Shown: piece after piece, positions 18,174 through 26,837 of the stretch
Position numbering within the stretch: position 1 is the first letter of the stretch
Layout: every line of letters begins with the position of its first letter
Assembly: GCF_947492455.1 (NCBI RefSeq)
Contig: NZ_CANLNB010000004.1
Location: 186,001 to 250,000, forward strand
Direction: 5' to 3'
DNA length: 64,000 nucleotides
Origin: an uncultured Aliiroseovarius sp.
Lineage (GTDB): Bacteria > Pseudomonadota > Alphaproteobacteria > Rhodobacterales > Rhodobacteraceae
The notes under the pieces: model-generated
Seen by the model: the letters and a program-made list of their open reading frames with translations, nothing else
Database searches by the model: none
What the model was told of the DNA's origin: nothing
Made by a program: the position numbers and the translations under genes

Positions 18174-18183
18174 GGGGGCGCAG

Positions 18184-18212
18184 AAAAAAAGGCCCCCAAG
18201 TCGGGAGCCTTT
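18184..18212 (-). terminator. Rho-independent terminator after fabI
   Basis: Read on the minus strand: a ten-pair stem with arms 18203-18212 and 18188-18197 and the loop GACTT, followed by seven Ts (the A-run 18184-18190). It lies 22 bases after the fabI stop codon. Confidence 0.85.
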
Positions 18213-18234
18213 GAAGGGTCGTGTTTGAGCCGGA

Positions 18235-19023
18235 TCACAGGTTGTCGGGCTGCGGCATGCCCAGAACATGGAAGCCACTGTCGACGGTGATGATTTCGCC
18301 GGTGGTGCAGTTGCCATAGTCGGACGCCAGATAGACGGCGGTGCCACCCACGGCTTCCAGCGTGGCGTTCTGGCGGAGGGGCGCGTTTTGTTCCGTGTGG
18401 CGGAAGGTTTTGCGTGCGCCACCGATGGCAGCTCCTGCCAGGGTTTTCATCGGGCCGGGCGAGATCGCGTTCACGCGGATGCCGTCCGGGCCAAGGTCGT
18501 TGGCCAGATAACGGACCGAGGATTCCAGCGCGGCCTTCGCCACGCCCATGACGTTGTAGAACGGGGTCACGCGGTTCGAGCCACCATAGGTCAGCGTCAG
18601 GATCGTGCCGCCATTGGTCATCTTGGGGGCCACACGGCGGGCGACCTCGATCAGTGAATAGCAGCTGATGTCCATCGAGTGTTTGAAGTTCGCGCGTGAG
18701 GTGTCAACGAAGCGGCCTGTCAGCTCGTTCTTGTCCGAGTACGCAATCGCGTGGACCAGAAAGTCGATCGAGTCCCACTTGGACCACAGGTCATCGAACC
18801 CTTTGTCCAGCGCGTCGTCATCCGTCACGTCCATGTCGACCAGAATGTCGGACCCAACCGATTCCGCCAGCGGGGCGACCCGCTGCCCGAAGGCCTCGCC
18901 CTGATACGAGAACGCCAGTTCCGCGCCCTCATTGGCCATCGCCTGCGCGATACCCCAAGCGATGGAACGTTGGTTTGCGACACCCATGATGAGGCCGCGT
19001 TTGCCTTGCATAAGACCTGCCAT
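18235..19023 (-). CDS. fabI: Enoyl-[acyl-carrier-protein] reductase (NADH)
   Basis: Last step of each elongation cycle in type II fatty acid synthesis: reduces the trans-2-enoyl chain on ACP with NADH in the cytosol. 262 residues, the usual length. The SDR cofactor segment is GLIMGVANQRSIAWGIA, the FabI-type variant of the glycine motif, and the active-site Tyr-x6-Lys is in FYNVMGVAKAAL. RVNAISPGPMKTLAG is also family-typical. It follows fabB by nine bases and is closed by a strong terminator, so it is the 3' end of the fab transcript. Confidence 0.95.
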   Translation of the reverse strand: MAGLMQGKRGLIMGVANQRSIAWGIAQAMANEGAELAFSYQGEAFGQRVAPLAESVGSDILVDMDVTDDDALDKGFDDLWSKWDSIDFLVHAIAYSDKNELTGRFVDTSRANFKHSMDISCYSLIEVARRVAPKMTNGGTILTLTYGGSNRVTPFYNVMGVAKAALESSVRYLANDLGPDGIRVNAISPGPMKTLAGAAIGGARKTFRHTEQNAPLRQNATLEAVGGTAVYLASDYGNCTTGEIITVDSGFHVLGMPQPDNL

Positions 19024-19032
19024 GTCAGTTCC

Positions 19033-20262
19033 TCACCCTTGATACTTGCTAAGGATCATCGACCCGTTGGTGCCGCCAAAGCCGAAGCTGTTGGTCATCA
19101 CGCTGTCGAGCCCTGCGTTTTCCACCAGCGACGTGGCGATCTCGCCTTCATTGATGGCGGGGTCCAGATTTTCGACGTTGATCGACGGAGCGATGAAGTC
19201 GTTTTCCAGCATGAGCAGGCAATAGACGGCTTCCTGTGCGCCGGTGGCGCCTTGGCTGTGGCCCGTCATCGACTTGGTTGAACTGATCGGAGGTGTAGTG
19301 CCTTCGCCGAAGACGCGGCGCACGGCTTCCACTTCGCCTACATCGCCAACCGGGGTCGAGGTGCCGTGGGCGTTGATGTAGCCAACCTTTCGCCCCTCCG
19401 GCAGCATGTCCATCGCCAGACGCATGGCGCGTTCCCCGCCTTCGCCGGACGGAGCCACCATGTCGTGACCGTCCGAGGTCGCGCCATAGCCGGTCACTTC
19501 GGCGTAAATTTTCGCGCCGCGGGCTTTTGCGTGCTCCAGATCTTCCAGCACCAAGATGGCGCCGCCGCCGCCAATCACGAACCCGTCGCGGTCGGAGTCA
19601 AACGCGCGCGAGGCTTTCTCGGGCGTGTCGTTATATTTCGACGACATCGCGCCCATCGCGTCAAAGAGGCAGGACAGTGTCCAGTCCAGCTCCTCGCCGC
19701 CACCCGCAAACATCACGTCTTGCTTGCCCATCATGATCTGTTCAGCCGCGTTTCCGATGCAGTGCAGCGACGTCGAACAGGCTGAGGTGATCGAATAGTT
19801 GATGCCCTTGATCTTGTAGGCGGTCGCAAGGTTCGCCGAGATGGTCGAGCCCATGCACTTTGGTACCGCGAACGGCCCGATCCGCTTGGTTGCACCTGTT
19901 TTCAGCGCGGTCTGGTGCGCTGCAAACATCGCACTGGTCGACGGGCCGCCGGAACCAGCCACAAGACCGGTGCGAGGATTCACCACGTCGTCTTCGCCAA
20001 GACCGGCATCTTCGATCGCCTGCCCCATCGCGATATGGGCATAAGCGGCACCCGGACCCATGAAGCGCAGCGCGCGCTTGTCCACATGTTCGGTGATGTC
20101 GATATTCGGCATGCCCGCAATCTGGCTGCGGAAGCCATGCTCGACCATGTCTGCATTGGCGGTAATGCCGGACTTGCCAGCCTTGAGCGAGGCCAGAACC
20201 TCGTCCTTGTTGTTCCCGATGGCCGAGACAATGCCCAGACCGGTAACGACGACACGACGCAT
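19033..20262 (-). CDS. fabB: Beta-ketoacyl-ACP synthase I
   Basis: Condensing enzyme that extends acyl-ACP with malonyl-ACP and, with FabA, is required for unsaturated fatty acids. 409 residues. The catalytic triad is visible: Cys162 in SACSTSLH, His in NAHGTSTPVGD, and His in KSMTGHSQGATG. The AGGGEELDW segment and the lack of a longer FabF-type N-terminus favour FabB over FabF. It precedes fabI; upstream, where fabA is normally adjacent, a nuclease gene intervenes. Confidence 0.93.
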   Translation of the reverse strand: MRRVVVTGLGIVSAIGNNKDEVLASLKAGKSGITANADMVEHGFRSQIAGMPNIDITEHVDKRALRFMGPGAAYAHIAMGQAIEDAGLGEDDVVNPRTGLVAGSGGPSTSAMFAAHQTALKTGATKRIGPFAVPKCMGSTISANLATAYKIKGINYSITSACSTSLHCIGNAAEQIMMGKQDVMFAGGGEELDWTLSCLFDAMGAMSSKYNDTPEKASRAFDSDRDGFVIGGGGAILVLEDLEHAKARGAKIYAEVTGYGATSDGHDMVAPSGEGGERAMRLAMDMLPEGRKVGYINAHGTSTPVGDVGEVEAVRRVFGEGTTPPISSTKSMTGHSQGATGAQEAVYCLLMLENDFIAPSINVENLDPAINEGEIATSLVENAGLDSVMTNSFGFGGTNGSMILSKYQG

Positions 20263-20340
20263 GCGTGGCCTCCCTTAAATACGTTCAATTCTTAGTAGGG
20301 GATTGGTGGGGGTGGTGCAAGGCGAGGACGGAGGGTTCGG

Positions 20341-21000
20341 TCAGTTCGACGTTCCCGAAGCACCTTCTTTACGGGCTTTCTTCCGCTCTTCATATTGCTC
20401 CCACACGTGTATGCGGCCTTTTTGTCGCGCATCTGCCAGCCACATTTTCTTGCGCGCGTTCTCGACTTCCAAGGGGCGATATTGCCCGCCCGAGAACTTT
20501 GGCCAGTCAATGGCCAGCCCAGCCTTAACCATTTCAGCAGACAGATCACGACCATCGGGCAAGTAGCATTTGGCAACGGTTCGCCCGTGGTCATCTTCGT
20601 CAGTGATGACGGCGCGGATAGTTTGCCCCTTGCACAGGCCGACCAGCTCCCATTTGGCTTTCTTGCCATGTGGATGGTTTAGCTCTGGTGCGTCGATGCC
20701 AAAGAGCCTGATCTGCGTTTTCTTAATTTTTATGGTATCGCCATCGACGATATACGCGGGCCCGCTAATCTCGGTATGCGGTTCGGCGGGCTGGGATTTT
20801 TCCGCATTGAAGGGCGCGCTTGGGACAGGCTTTTGCTTTGGCGCCGTGGGTGCCGTCCTTCGAGGCGCGCTTTGCCTTTTGGGCGGCGCAAATGCACGCT
20901 TAACATTTCTTTCGAACCGCCGCGCTTTGCGATCAATTTTTTGGGCAATGAGGACACCGCCCAAAATCATAAGTAGAACTGTCGTGAGGAACTCTAGCAC
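20341..21000 (-). CDS. Membrane-anchored staphylococcal-nuclease-like protein
   Basis: Thermonuclease (SNase) domain protein of 219 residues. An N-terminal hydrophobic helix (LTTVLLMILGGVLIA) anchors it or acts as a signal; a Pro/Lys-rich linker follows, then the SNase domain from about residue 80 to 190. Catalytic elements are all present: VDGDT, IRLFGIDAPEL (Arg, Asp and Glu), and HGRTVAKC (Arg). The start is a GTG behind AGAGG. It probably cuts nucleic acid at the cell surface. It lies 26 bases after fabA and 78 before fabB on the same strand, an unusual place for such a gene. Confidence 0.8.
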   Translation of the reverse strand: MLEFLTTVLLMILGGVLIAQKIDRKARRFERNVKRAFAPPKRQSAPRRTAPTAPKQKPVPSAPFNAEKSQPAEPHTEISGPAYIVDGDTIKIKKTQIRLFGIDAPELNHPHGKKAKWELVGLCKGQTIRAVITDEDDHGRTVAKCYLPDGRDLSAEMVKAGLAIDWPKFSGGQYRPLEVENARKKMWLADARQKGRIHVWEQYEERKKARKEGASGTSN

Positions 21001-21026
21001 TGTGCGCCTCTTGCCGCAGCTTTGGC

Positions 21027-21536
21027 TTAGCTCTCGCTCAGCGCAACCTTCATGTCTTTCACCTGATAGATCACTTCGCCGTCTGCCTCGACGATGCCGT
21101 CAGCAACGCCCATGGTCAGGCGGCGTGTTTGGATAGCTTTGGTGAAGTCGATCTTATAGGTCAGCATCTTGCGGTCCGGGCGGACCATGCCGGTCAGCTT
21201 CACTTCGCCCACACCCAGCGCATAGCCGCGCCCCTGCCAGCCGCGCCAGCCAAGGTTAAAGCCGGTCAGCTGCCACAGACCATCCAGACCCAGACAGCCG
21301 GGCATGATTGGGTTGCCGGGGAAGTGGCAGTCGAAGAACCACAGGTCAGGGGTGATGTCGAATTCGGCCAGAACGTGGCCTTTTCCGTGCGCGCCACCAT
21401 CGCCCGAGATCTCGGTGATGCGGTCCATCATCAGCATCGGCGGGGCCGGAAGCTGCGCATTGCCGGGGCCAAACAGCTCGCCCGCTGCGCATTTCAAAAG
21501 GTCTTCCTTGCCAAAGCTTGTGGGATAGTCCGCCAT
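21027..21536 (-). CDS. fabA: 3-hydroxydecanoyl-ACP dehydratase/isomerase
   Basis: Hot-dog-fold enzyme that dehydrates 3-hydroxydecanoyl-ACP and isomerises the double bond to cis-3, the entry point to unsaturated fatty acids. 169 residues, the standard length. The catalytic His is in [14 protein letters not shown] and the Asp in [27 protein letters not shown] near the N-terminus is also characteristic. It is divergent from irr, with 186 bases between the two starts, and heads the nuclease-fabB-fabI run. Confidence 0.95.
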   Translation of the reverse strand: MADYPTSFGKEDLLKCAAGELFGPGNAQLPAPPMLMMDRITEISGDGGAHGKGHVLAEFDITPDLWFFDCHFPGNPIMPGCLGLDGLWQLTGFNLGWRGWQGRGYALGVGEVKLTGMVRPDRKMLTYKIDFTKAIQTRRLTMGVADGIVEADGEVIYQVKDMKVALSES

Positions 21537-21722
21537 CTTCGCCCCATATCTTGTGTGTTTTCAGTCCACCACCCTCTAGCACCCGCGCAAAGCCCGACGC
21601 AAGAGCGGGCGACGGCACGCACGGGCAATCTGAACCGCAAAGGCCAGTTTTTATTGGCGCTCGCCGCCCAGAGCCCTTATATTCGCTTGGAAACATCCGT
21701 TAGAAGTCAGAAGAGCCGGATC

Positions 21723-22139
21723 ATGACGCAGGAAAATCGCCACACCGAAGCCGACTGGTTGTCCAGCGCAGGGCTGCGCCCGACGCGGCAACGTCTGGCG
21801 TTGGCGCATCTGCTGATTGGCGACGGTCAACACCGTCACGTCACCGCCGAAAGCCTTTACGAGGCGACGCGCGATGGCGCGGATAAAGTGTCACTTGCAA
21901 CGGTTTATAATACGCTGCGAGTTTTCTCAGACGCAGGCCTGCTGCGCGAGATTACCGTGAACGGCGCGCGCAGCTATTTCGACACGAACGTCACCAACCA
22001 CCCGCATTTCTTCTGGGAAGACACCGAAGAACTGATGGATGCGCCGGACGAAGACCTAAAGATCGCGCAACTGCCGGAAGCGCCCGCAGGGGCCGAGATT
22101 GCCAAAGTCGACGTGGTGATCCGCCTGCGCCGCAGCTGA
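21723..22139 (+). CDS. irr: Fur-family iron response regulator Irr
   Basis: Transcription factor of the Fur superfamily, 138 residues. The winged-helix part reads GLRPTRQRLALAHLL, then KVSLATVYNTLRVFSDAGL; the dimer and metal part includes YFDTNVTNHPHFFWED. The Irr subgroup is inferred from that histidine block, the length, and the position next to fabA, which recurs in Rhodobacterales. The chain has no cysteine, so the heme-regulatory Cys-Pro motif of Bradyrhizobium Irr is absent, as in other Rhodobacterales versions. An open frame continues far upstream, but this ATG gives the normal N-terminus. Confidence 0.85.
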   Translation: MTQENRHTEADWLSSAGLRPTRQRLALAHLLIGDGQHRHVTAESLYEATRDGADKVSLATVYNTLRVFSDAGLLREITVNGARSYFDTNVTNHPHFFWEDTEELMDAPDEDLKIAQLPEAPAGAEIAKVDVVIRLRRS

Positions 22140-22149
22140 TCCGCGTTTG

Positions 22150-22210
22150 CTCATTTTCTTGTCACAAGTATCTTGGGGTGAGCGCCTTTGGCGCGAGGGG
22201 CAAAGCCCCT
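22150..22210 (+). repeat. Dispersed intergenic repeat, copy B
   Basis: TTTTCTTG-N13-TTGGGGTGA lead, then the hairpins GCGCC-TTT-GGCGC (22182-22194) and AGGGGC-AAA-GCCCCT (22196-22210). Same layout as 31371-31432 and, on the other strand, 18113-18173. It lies just after irr. Confidence 0.75.
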
Positions 22211-22213
22211 GAA

Positions 22214-22235
22214 GGCCGCGCGGTTACGCGCGGCC
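22214..22235. terminator. Strong GC hairpin between irr and the FKBP gene
   Basis: Perfect nine-pair stem GGCCGCGCG / CGCGCGGCC with a GTTA loop, between two convergent genes. No T-tract on either side, so termination is a guess from position; it could also be a third hairpin belonging to the repeat at 22150-22210. Confidence 0.45.
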
Positions 22236-22254
22236 CCCGAAACCTGCAAAGGCG

Positions 22255-22683
22255 TTAGCCGATGCCAACAACCTCGAAATCAAAGATCAGAGTCTTGCCG
22301 GCCAGCGCGTGGTTGGCGTCCAGCGTGACAGTCTCGTCGGTCAGGTTGGTGACGGTGACGGGCACAGGCTGACCCTGCGGGCCGCTCATCTGCAGCTGAA
22401 TGCCAACTTCCAGAGGGATCTCGGCGGGGATGTCAGCGCGCGGCACCTCCAGAACGGCTTCGTCATGACGCGGTCCGTACGCCTCTTCCGGCACGATTGA
22501 GACCTTTTTCTTGTCACCAACCTTCATGCCGGGCAGCGCTTTGTCGAGACCGGGAATGATCATACCCGAGCCTACTTCGAACTCCAGCGGATCGCGGCCT
22601 TCCGAGCTGTCGAAAATGCTGCCGTCTTCCAGCGTGCCAGTATAGTGAATGCGCACCTTCGCGCCTTGCGTGACTTCGGTCAT
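22255..22683 (-). CDS. FKBP-type peptidyl-prolyl isomerase (SlpA/SlyD-like)
   Basis: Cytosolic prolyl isomerase of 142 residues. The FKBP domain is split by the inserted flap typical of SlyD/SlpA: HYTGTLEDGSIFDSS and PLEFEVGSGMIIPGLDKAL form the catalytic part, with the insert after VGDKKKV (PEEAYGPRHDEAVLEVP). The metal-binding His/Cys tail of SlyD is missing, so it is nearer SlpA. It stands alone, convergent with irr. Confidence 0.88.
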   Translation of the reverse strand: MTEVTQGAKVRIHYTGTLEDGSIFDSSEGRDPLEFEVGSGMIIPGLDKALPGMKVGDKKKVSIVPEEAYGPRHDEAVLEVPRADIPAEIPLEVGIQLQMSGPQGQPVPVTVTNLTDETVTLDANHALAGKTLIFDFEVVGIG

Positions 22684-22793
22684 GGGAACCTCGTGATGTC
22701 TGGGAATGAATGGACGAGGCCGAGGCGTAACGCAGCGGGTGCTCGTGTCGGATAGGGGTGTTTAACGAAAAACGCGCCGAATGGAAACGTCGC

Positions 22794-23654
22794 CTAGAAC
22801 CACTGCCCCGGCTCCATCAGCCCCAAATCCAGAAGTTGCTGTGAATTCCACTGGAATTTCGTGGTGTTGTGCCAATTGAAGCTGTGGACGTCGTGTTTCG
22901 ACCCAGCATTCGTTTTCAGCGCCTTGGCGGTGCGGAAGCTGGCGACGGTGACGGTGATGTTGTGGTGCCACGGGCAGGAATAGGTGTTGTATTCCTCGTC
23001 ATTGAACGTGTGGTTTGGGCGCAGTTTCAGGCCGGGCTTGGCTTTGAACAGGGACACGCGGTCGATCTTGTGGCCGTTTGCCGGGACGTGCTCCTCGAAT
23101 CGCCAGCGCAGGCCGCCGAAGAAGTCCAGCTGGCGGTCTAGCGGGTCGCCATCCGGACCTTTGCGGCCATGCGCATAATATCCCGACTTGTCCAAACAGG
23201 CGTGATCCAGTGACACCGCATTCGGGAACTGGTCTAGGTCGTCGGCGTACAGATCCACAACATAGCTCAGCACCGCATCGCGGCGCTCTTCGGTTTGGAA
23301 GGCCAACAGCTCGCCCACGGTGCGGGATTCGCAGAACGGGTGGAACAAGTATTCGGCGTTGAAACAGTAATAAAGCCACGTGCCGGGGGCGGCCTCGATC
23401 ACCTGATTGACAGCGTCCACGACCGCCGCCGCAGTGGCGTCGAAGCTGATGCGGTGAATGGATTTTTCCAGATCATCGGGCAGGTCCAGCGCATCGGGGG
23501 CAAAGACCAAAACCGCCCGGAAGCCGGCGTTCTGATGGTGGCGAATGGTGCTGTCGACCTCGACCAGATCCTCGACGAAAATCATCGCGACGGGGCCTTT
23601 GGCCAAGACAGCCCCCGAGGTCTGAAGGAACTGTTGAAGGTCGCTATACCGCAT
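22794..23654 (-). CDS. Conserved hypothetical protein, possibly glycosyltransferase-related
   Basis: Protein of 286 residues without signal or membrane segment. The order of elements, VAMIFVEDLVEVDSTIRHHQNAG near the N-terminus and GTWLYYCFNAEYLFHP around residues 90-105, recalls the nucleotide-sugar-binding and acidic segments of family 2 glycosyltransferases of the kind that replaces DxD by other residues. The C-terminal half is rich in aromatic residues and His (YSCPWHHNITVTV, FNWHNTTKFQW) and ends MEPGQWF. I do not recognise the exact family. Divergent from miaB, 161 bases apart. Confidence 0.5.
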   Translation of the reverse strand: MRYSDLQQFLQTSGAVLAKGPVAMIFVEDLVEVDSTIRHHQNAGFRAVLVFAPDALDLPDDLEKSIHRISFDATAAAVVDAVNQVIEAAPGTWLYYCFNAEYLFHPFCESRTVGELLAFQTEERRDAVLSYVVDLYADDLDQFPNAVSLDHACLDKSGYYAHGRKGPDGDPLDRQLDFFGGLRWRFEEHVPANGHKIDRVSLFKAKPGLKLRPNHTFNDEEYNTYSCPWHHNITVTVASFRTAKALKTNAGSKHDVHSFNWHNTTKFQWNSQQLLDLGLMEPGQWF

Positions 23655-23815
23655 GATGTGCCCCAGTTGGTGTCCCGCTGATTTGCGAGGTCTTGCCGAT
23701 TGCCGACAGAAATTTCATGAAATCAACCTGTTTTGCAAGCGTTGCGGGCCTGATCCCTTTGCTGTAACAGGCGGGAACTTGAGCTTGTGCTGCTAAAAAC
23801 CTTGGGAAACGCGCC

Positions 23816-25141
23816 ATGTCCGACAAGAAAAAACTCTTCATCCGCACCTATGGCTGCCAGATGAACGTCTATGACAGTGAACGCATGGCCGAAGCGCTGG
23901 GCGCGGATGGGTATGTGCAGACCGAGACGCCGGATGATGCGGATATGATCCTGCTGAACACCTGCCACATCCGTGAAAAGGCCGCCGAGAAGGTCTATTC
24001 GGAATTGGGCCGCTTCAAAGGTCTGAAGGCTGAAAAGCCCGACCTGAAGATCGGTGTCGCGGGCTGTGTTGCGCAGGCCGAAGGCGAAGAGATCATGCGC
24101 CGTCAGCCGATGGTCGATCTGGTGGTTGGCCCGCAGACCTATCACCGTCTGCCCACGATGATGGAGCAGGTCGCCAAGGGCGAAAAGGCGCTGGACACTG
24201 ATTTCCCCGAGGAAGACAAATTCGAACACCTGCCCAAGCTGCGCGGCACCAAGGCCAAGCGCGCTCCTGCCGCCTTCCTGACGGTTCAGGAAGGGTGCGA
24301 CAAATTCTGCGCCTTCTGTGTGGTCCCTTATACCCGTGGGGCCGAGGTCAGCCGCCCGGTTGAACGCATCCTGCGCGAAGCGCGCGAGCTGGTTGAGCGT
24401 GGTGTGCGTGAAATCACCCTCTTAGGTCAGAACGTAAACGCCTATCACGGCGCTGGGCCGGATGGTGACTGGTCTCTGGCGAAATTGATCTGGGCGCTGG
24501 ACGACATTGACGGGTTGGAGCGTATCCGCTTCACCACCTCGCACCCCAATGACATGAGCGACGACCTGATCGAAGCGCATGGCACCTGCAAAAAGCTGAT
24601 GCCCTATCTGCACCTGCCGGTTCAGTCGGGCTCGGACAAGATCCTGAAGCGGATGAACCGCAGCCACACCGCCGAAAGCTATCTGCGTCTGATCGAACGG
24701 ATTCGCGAAGCGCGTCCGGATATCCTGATCTCGGGCGACTTTATCGTCGGCTTCCCGGAAGAAGATGATCAGGATTTTGAAGACACGATGAGCCTGATCC
24801 GCGAAGTGAACTATGGTCAGGCCTTCAGCTTCAAATACTCGACCCGCCCCGGCACCCCGGCAGCGGAACGCGCGCTGGTCGATGACGCGGTGGCCTCGGA
24901 ACGGCTCTATCGTCTGCAAGCGCTGATCACCGAACAGCAACGCGCCATTCAGAACAGCATGGTCGGCCAAGAGGTCGGCGTACTGTTTGAAAAGAAGGGC
25001 CGTCTTGAGGGCCAGATGGTCGGCAAATCCGATCACCTGCATGCGGTGCACGTTCAATGTGACGCGGCCGTTGGCGATCTGCGTCGCGTGCGCATCACCG
25101 ACAGCGGGCCGAACTCGCTGGCCGGCGAGCTTGTGGAATAA
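23816..25141 (+). CDS. miaB: tRNA-2-methylthio-N6-dimethylallyladenosine synthase
   Basis: Radical SAM methylthiotransferase that adds the 2-methylthio group to i6A37 of tRNAs reading UNN codons. 441 residues. The N-terminal UPF0004 domain has its three cluster cysteines (YGCQMN, NTCHIRE, AGCVAQ); the radical SAM cluster is CDKFCAFC; a C-terminal TRAM domain starts near [13 protein letters not shown]. It leads the order miaB, phoH, ybeY, corC, lnt that is widespread in proteobacteria. Confidence 0.96.
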   Translation: MSDKKKLFIRTYGCQMNVYDSERMAEALGADGYVQTETPDDADMILLNTCHIREKAAEKVYSELGRFKGLKAEKPDLKIGVAGCVAQAEGEEIMRRQPMVDLVVGPQTYHRLPTMMEQVAKGEKALDTDFPEEDKFEHLPKLRGTKAKRAPAAFLTVQEGCDKFCAFCVVPYTRGAEVSRPVERILREARELVERGVREITLLGQNVNAYHGAGPDGDWSLAKLIWALDDIDGLERIRFTTSHPNDMSDDLIEAHGTCKKLMPYLHLPVQSGSDKILKRMNRSHTAESYLRLIERIREARPDILISGDFIVGFPEEDDQDFEDTMSLIREVNYGQAFSFKYSTRPGTPAAERALVDDAVASERLYRLQALITEQQRAIQNSMVGQEVGVLFEKKGRLEGQMVGKSDHLHAVHVQCDAAVGDLRRVRITDSGPNSLAGELVE

Positions 25142-25259
25142 GCAGAGTGCTGCCTGCGCAGGCAGTGAGATGACAATCACATGACATTTTGCGGATGGGG
25201 CTTGCGTGTCTCGTCCGCTCTTGGCACCATCAGGGTATAGACCTGACAGGAGACCCCAT

Positions 25260-26309
25260 TTGGGAATAGCAGACCTGACCGCAGCACCCGAGACCCCAGT
25301 AACCCCCGAAGTGCTGCTGGAATTTCCAGACAACCGCCTGCTGATTGATCTGTGCGGCGAGTTTGATCGCAACCTTACTCACATAGAAAGCCATCTGGGC
25401 GTGCAAATCATCCGACGCGGCAATCAGCTGATCGTCATGGGCGAGATGGACGCACGCGAAAAGGCGGGCGAGGTGCTGAGCGCGCTTTATACGCGACTGG
25501 AAAGCGGCAAAGCGGTCGAGCCCGGTGACATCGACGCCGAGATCCGCATGGGCGGCTCGCAGGATGGCACTGGCACCCGCGACGGCGACCAGATGGAGAT
25601 GTTCAAAGGCAGCGCGGTCGAGATCAAGACCCGCAAGAAGACCATTGAACCACGCACCGAAGCGCAGAAAGCCTATGTGCAAAGCCTGTTCAATAACGAA
25701 CTTGCTTTCGGGATTGGCCCGGCGGGCACCGGTAAGACCTATCTGGCTGTTGCCGTGGGCGTGAACATGTTTCTAGGCGGGCATGTGGATCGGATGATTC
25801 TGGCACGTCCCGCGGTCGAGGCGGGTGAAAAGCTGGGCTACCTGCCCGGTGACATGAAGGACAAGGTCGATCCGTATATGCAGCCGCTTTACGACGCGCT
25901 GAACGATTTTCTGCCCTCAAAGCAGGTCACCAAGCTGATCGAAGAGAAAAAGATCGAGATTGCGCCGCTGGCCTTTATGCGTGGCCGCACCTTGGCGAAT
26001 GCTTTTGTCGTGCTGGATGAAGCGCAGAACGCAACGACCATGCAGATGAAGATGTTCCTGACCCGTTTGGGCGAAGGCTCGCGCATGGTGATCACGGGCG
26101 ACCGGTCTCAGGTCGATCTGCCGCGTGGCGTGGACAGCGGTCTTCGTGACGCCGAGGGGCTGCTCAAGGGTATCGACCAGATCAGCTTCAACTATTTCAC
26201 CTCGAAAGACGTGGTGCGTCACCCGCTGGTGGCCAAGATCATCGAGGCGTATGATGAGGCCTCGCAAAAAGCGATGGCGAATGCCGTCAAGCGGGCGCGT
26301 GACAAGTAA
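25260..26309 (+). CDS. PhoH-like ATPase (YbeZ)
   Basis: Cytosolic P-loop ATPase of 349 residues linked to ribosome quality control and RNA metabolism through YbeY. A small N-terminal KH-like part (LIDLCGEFDRNLTHIE) precedes the PhoH domain, with Walker A GPAGTGKTYLA, the Walker B region FVVLDEAQNA, and the arginine-bearing TGDRSQVDLP. I use the TTG start with AGGAG seven bases before it; a GTG 54 bases upstream is in frame but has no comparable site and adds a basic leader. The ybeY start follows after one base. Confidence 0.9.
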   Translation: MGIADLTAAPETPVTPEVLLEFPDNRLLIDLCGEFDRNLTHIESHLGVQIIRRGNQLIVMGEMDAREKAGEVLSALYTRLESGKAVEPGDIDAEIRMGGSQDGTGTRDGDQMEMFKGSAVEIKTRKKTIEPRTEAQKAYVQSLFNNELAFGIGPAGTGKTYLAVAVGVNMFLGGHVDRMILARPAVEAGEKLGYLPGDMKDKVDPYMQPLYDALNDFLPSKQVTKLIEEKKIEIAPLAFMRGRTLANAFVVLDEAQNATTMQMKMFLTRLGEGSRMVITGDRSQVDLPRGVDSGLRDAEGLLKGIDQISFNYFTSKDVVRHPLVAKIIEAYDEASQKAMANAVKRARDK

Positions 26310-26310
26310 A

Positions 26311-26805
26311 ATGCTGGTAGATGTCATTATTGAGGATCCTCGCTGGGAAGCTGCGGGATTGTCAGCATTGGCGGACACAGCGGCGCGCGCGGTGATCGAC
26401 GATCTTCAATTGAAGCCCCCTTTCGGGGACGGGTTCGAGATCAGCCTTCTGGCCTGTGACGACGCCCGCATTGCTGACCTGAACCGCGACTTCCGCGACA
26501 AGCCCACACCGACCAATGTGCTGTCGTGGCCGTCCGAAGAACGAGCGGCGGACCTCGCGGGTGGCGATCCCCTGCCACCGGAAGATCCCGAACTTGGCGA
26601 CATCGCGATTGCCTATGAAACCTGCGCCCGCGAGGCTGATGAACAGGGCAAGGAATTTTCCACCCATGTGAGCCATCTTTTGGTGCATGGGGTGCTGCAT
26701 CTGTTGGGTTATGATCACATAGACGACAAAGATGCGGCACTTATGGAGGGTTTGGAGGTTGAAATCCTTGGCAAGATGAACATTTCCAACCCATATGAAG
26801 AGTAA
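26311..26805 (+). CDS. ybeY: Endoribonuclease YbeY (rRNA maturation factor)
   Basis: Zinc-dependent single-strand endoribonuclease for 16S rRNA 3' end processing and 70S quality control. 164 residues. The zinc motif H-x3-H-x5-H is seen in HGVLHLLGYDH. TPTNVLSWPSEE and LGDIAIAYET are the other family blocks. It begins one base after phoH and is followed after 32 bases by corC, so it belongs to the same transcript. Confidence 0.95.
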   Translation: MLVDVIIEDPRWEAAGLSALADTAARAVIDDLQLKPPFGDGFEISLLACDDARIADLNRDFRDKPTPTNVLSWPSEERAADLAGGDPLPPEDPELGDIAIAYETCAREADEQGKEFSTHVSHLLVHGVLHLLGYDHIDDKDAALMEGLEVEILGKMNISNPYEE

Positions 26806-26837
26806 GGCGCATTTCGCGCGAAACTGGAAAAGGACAA

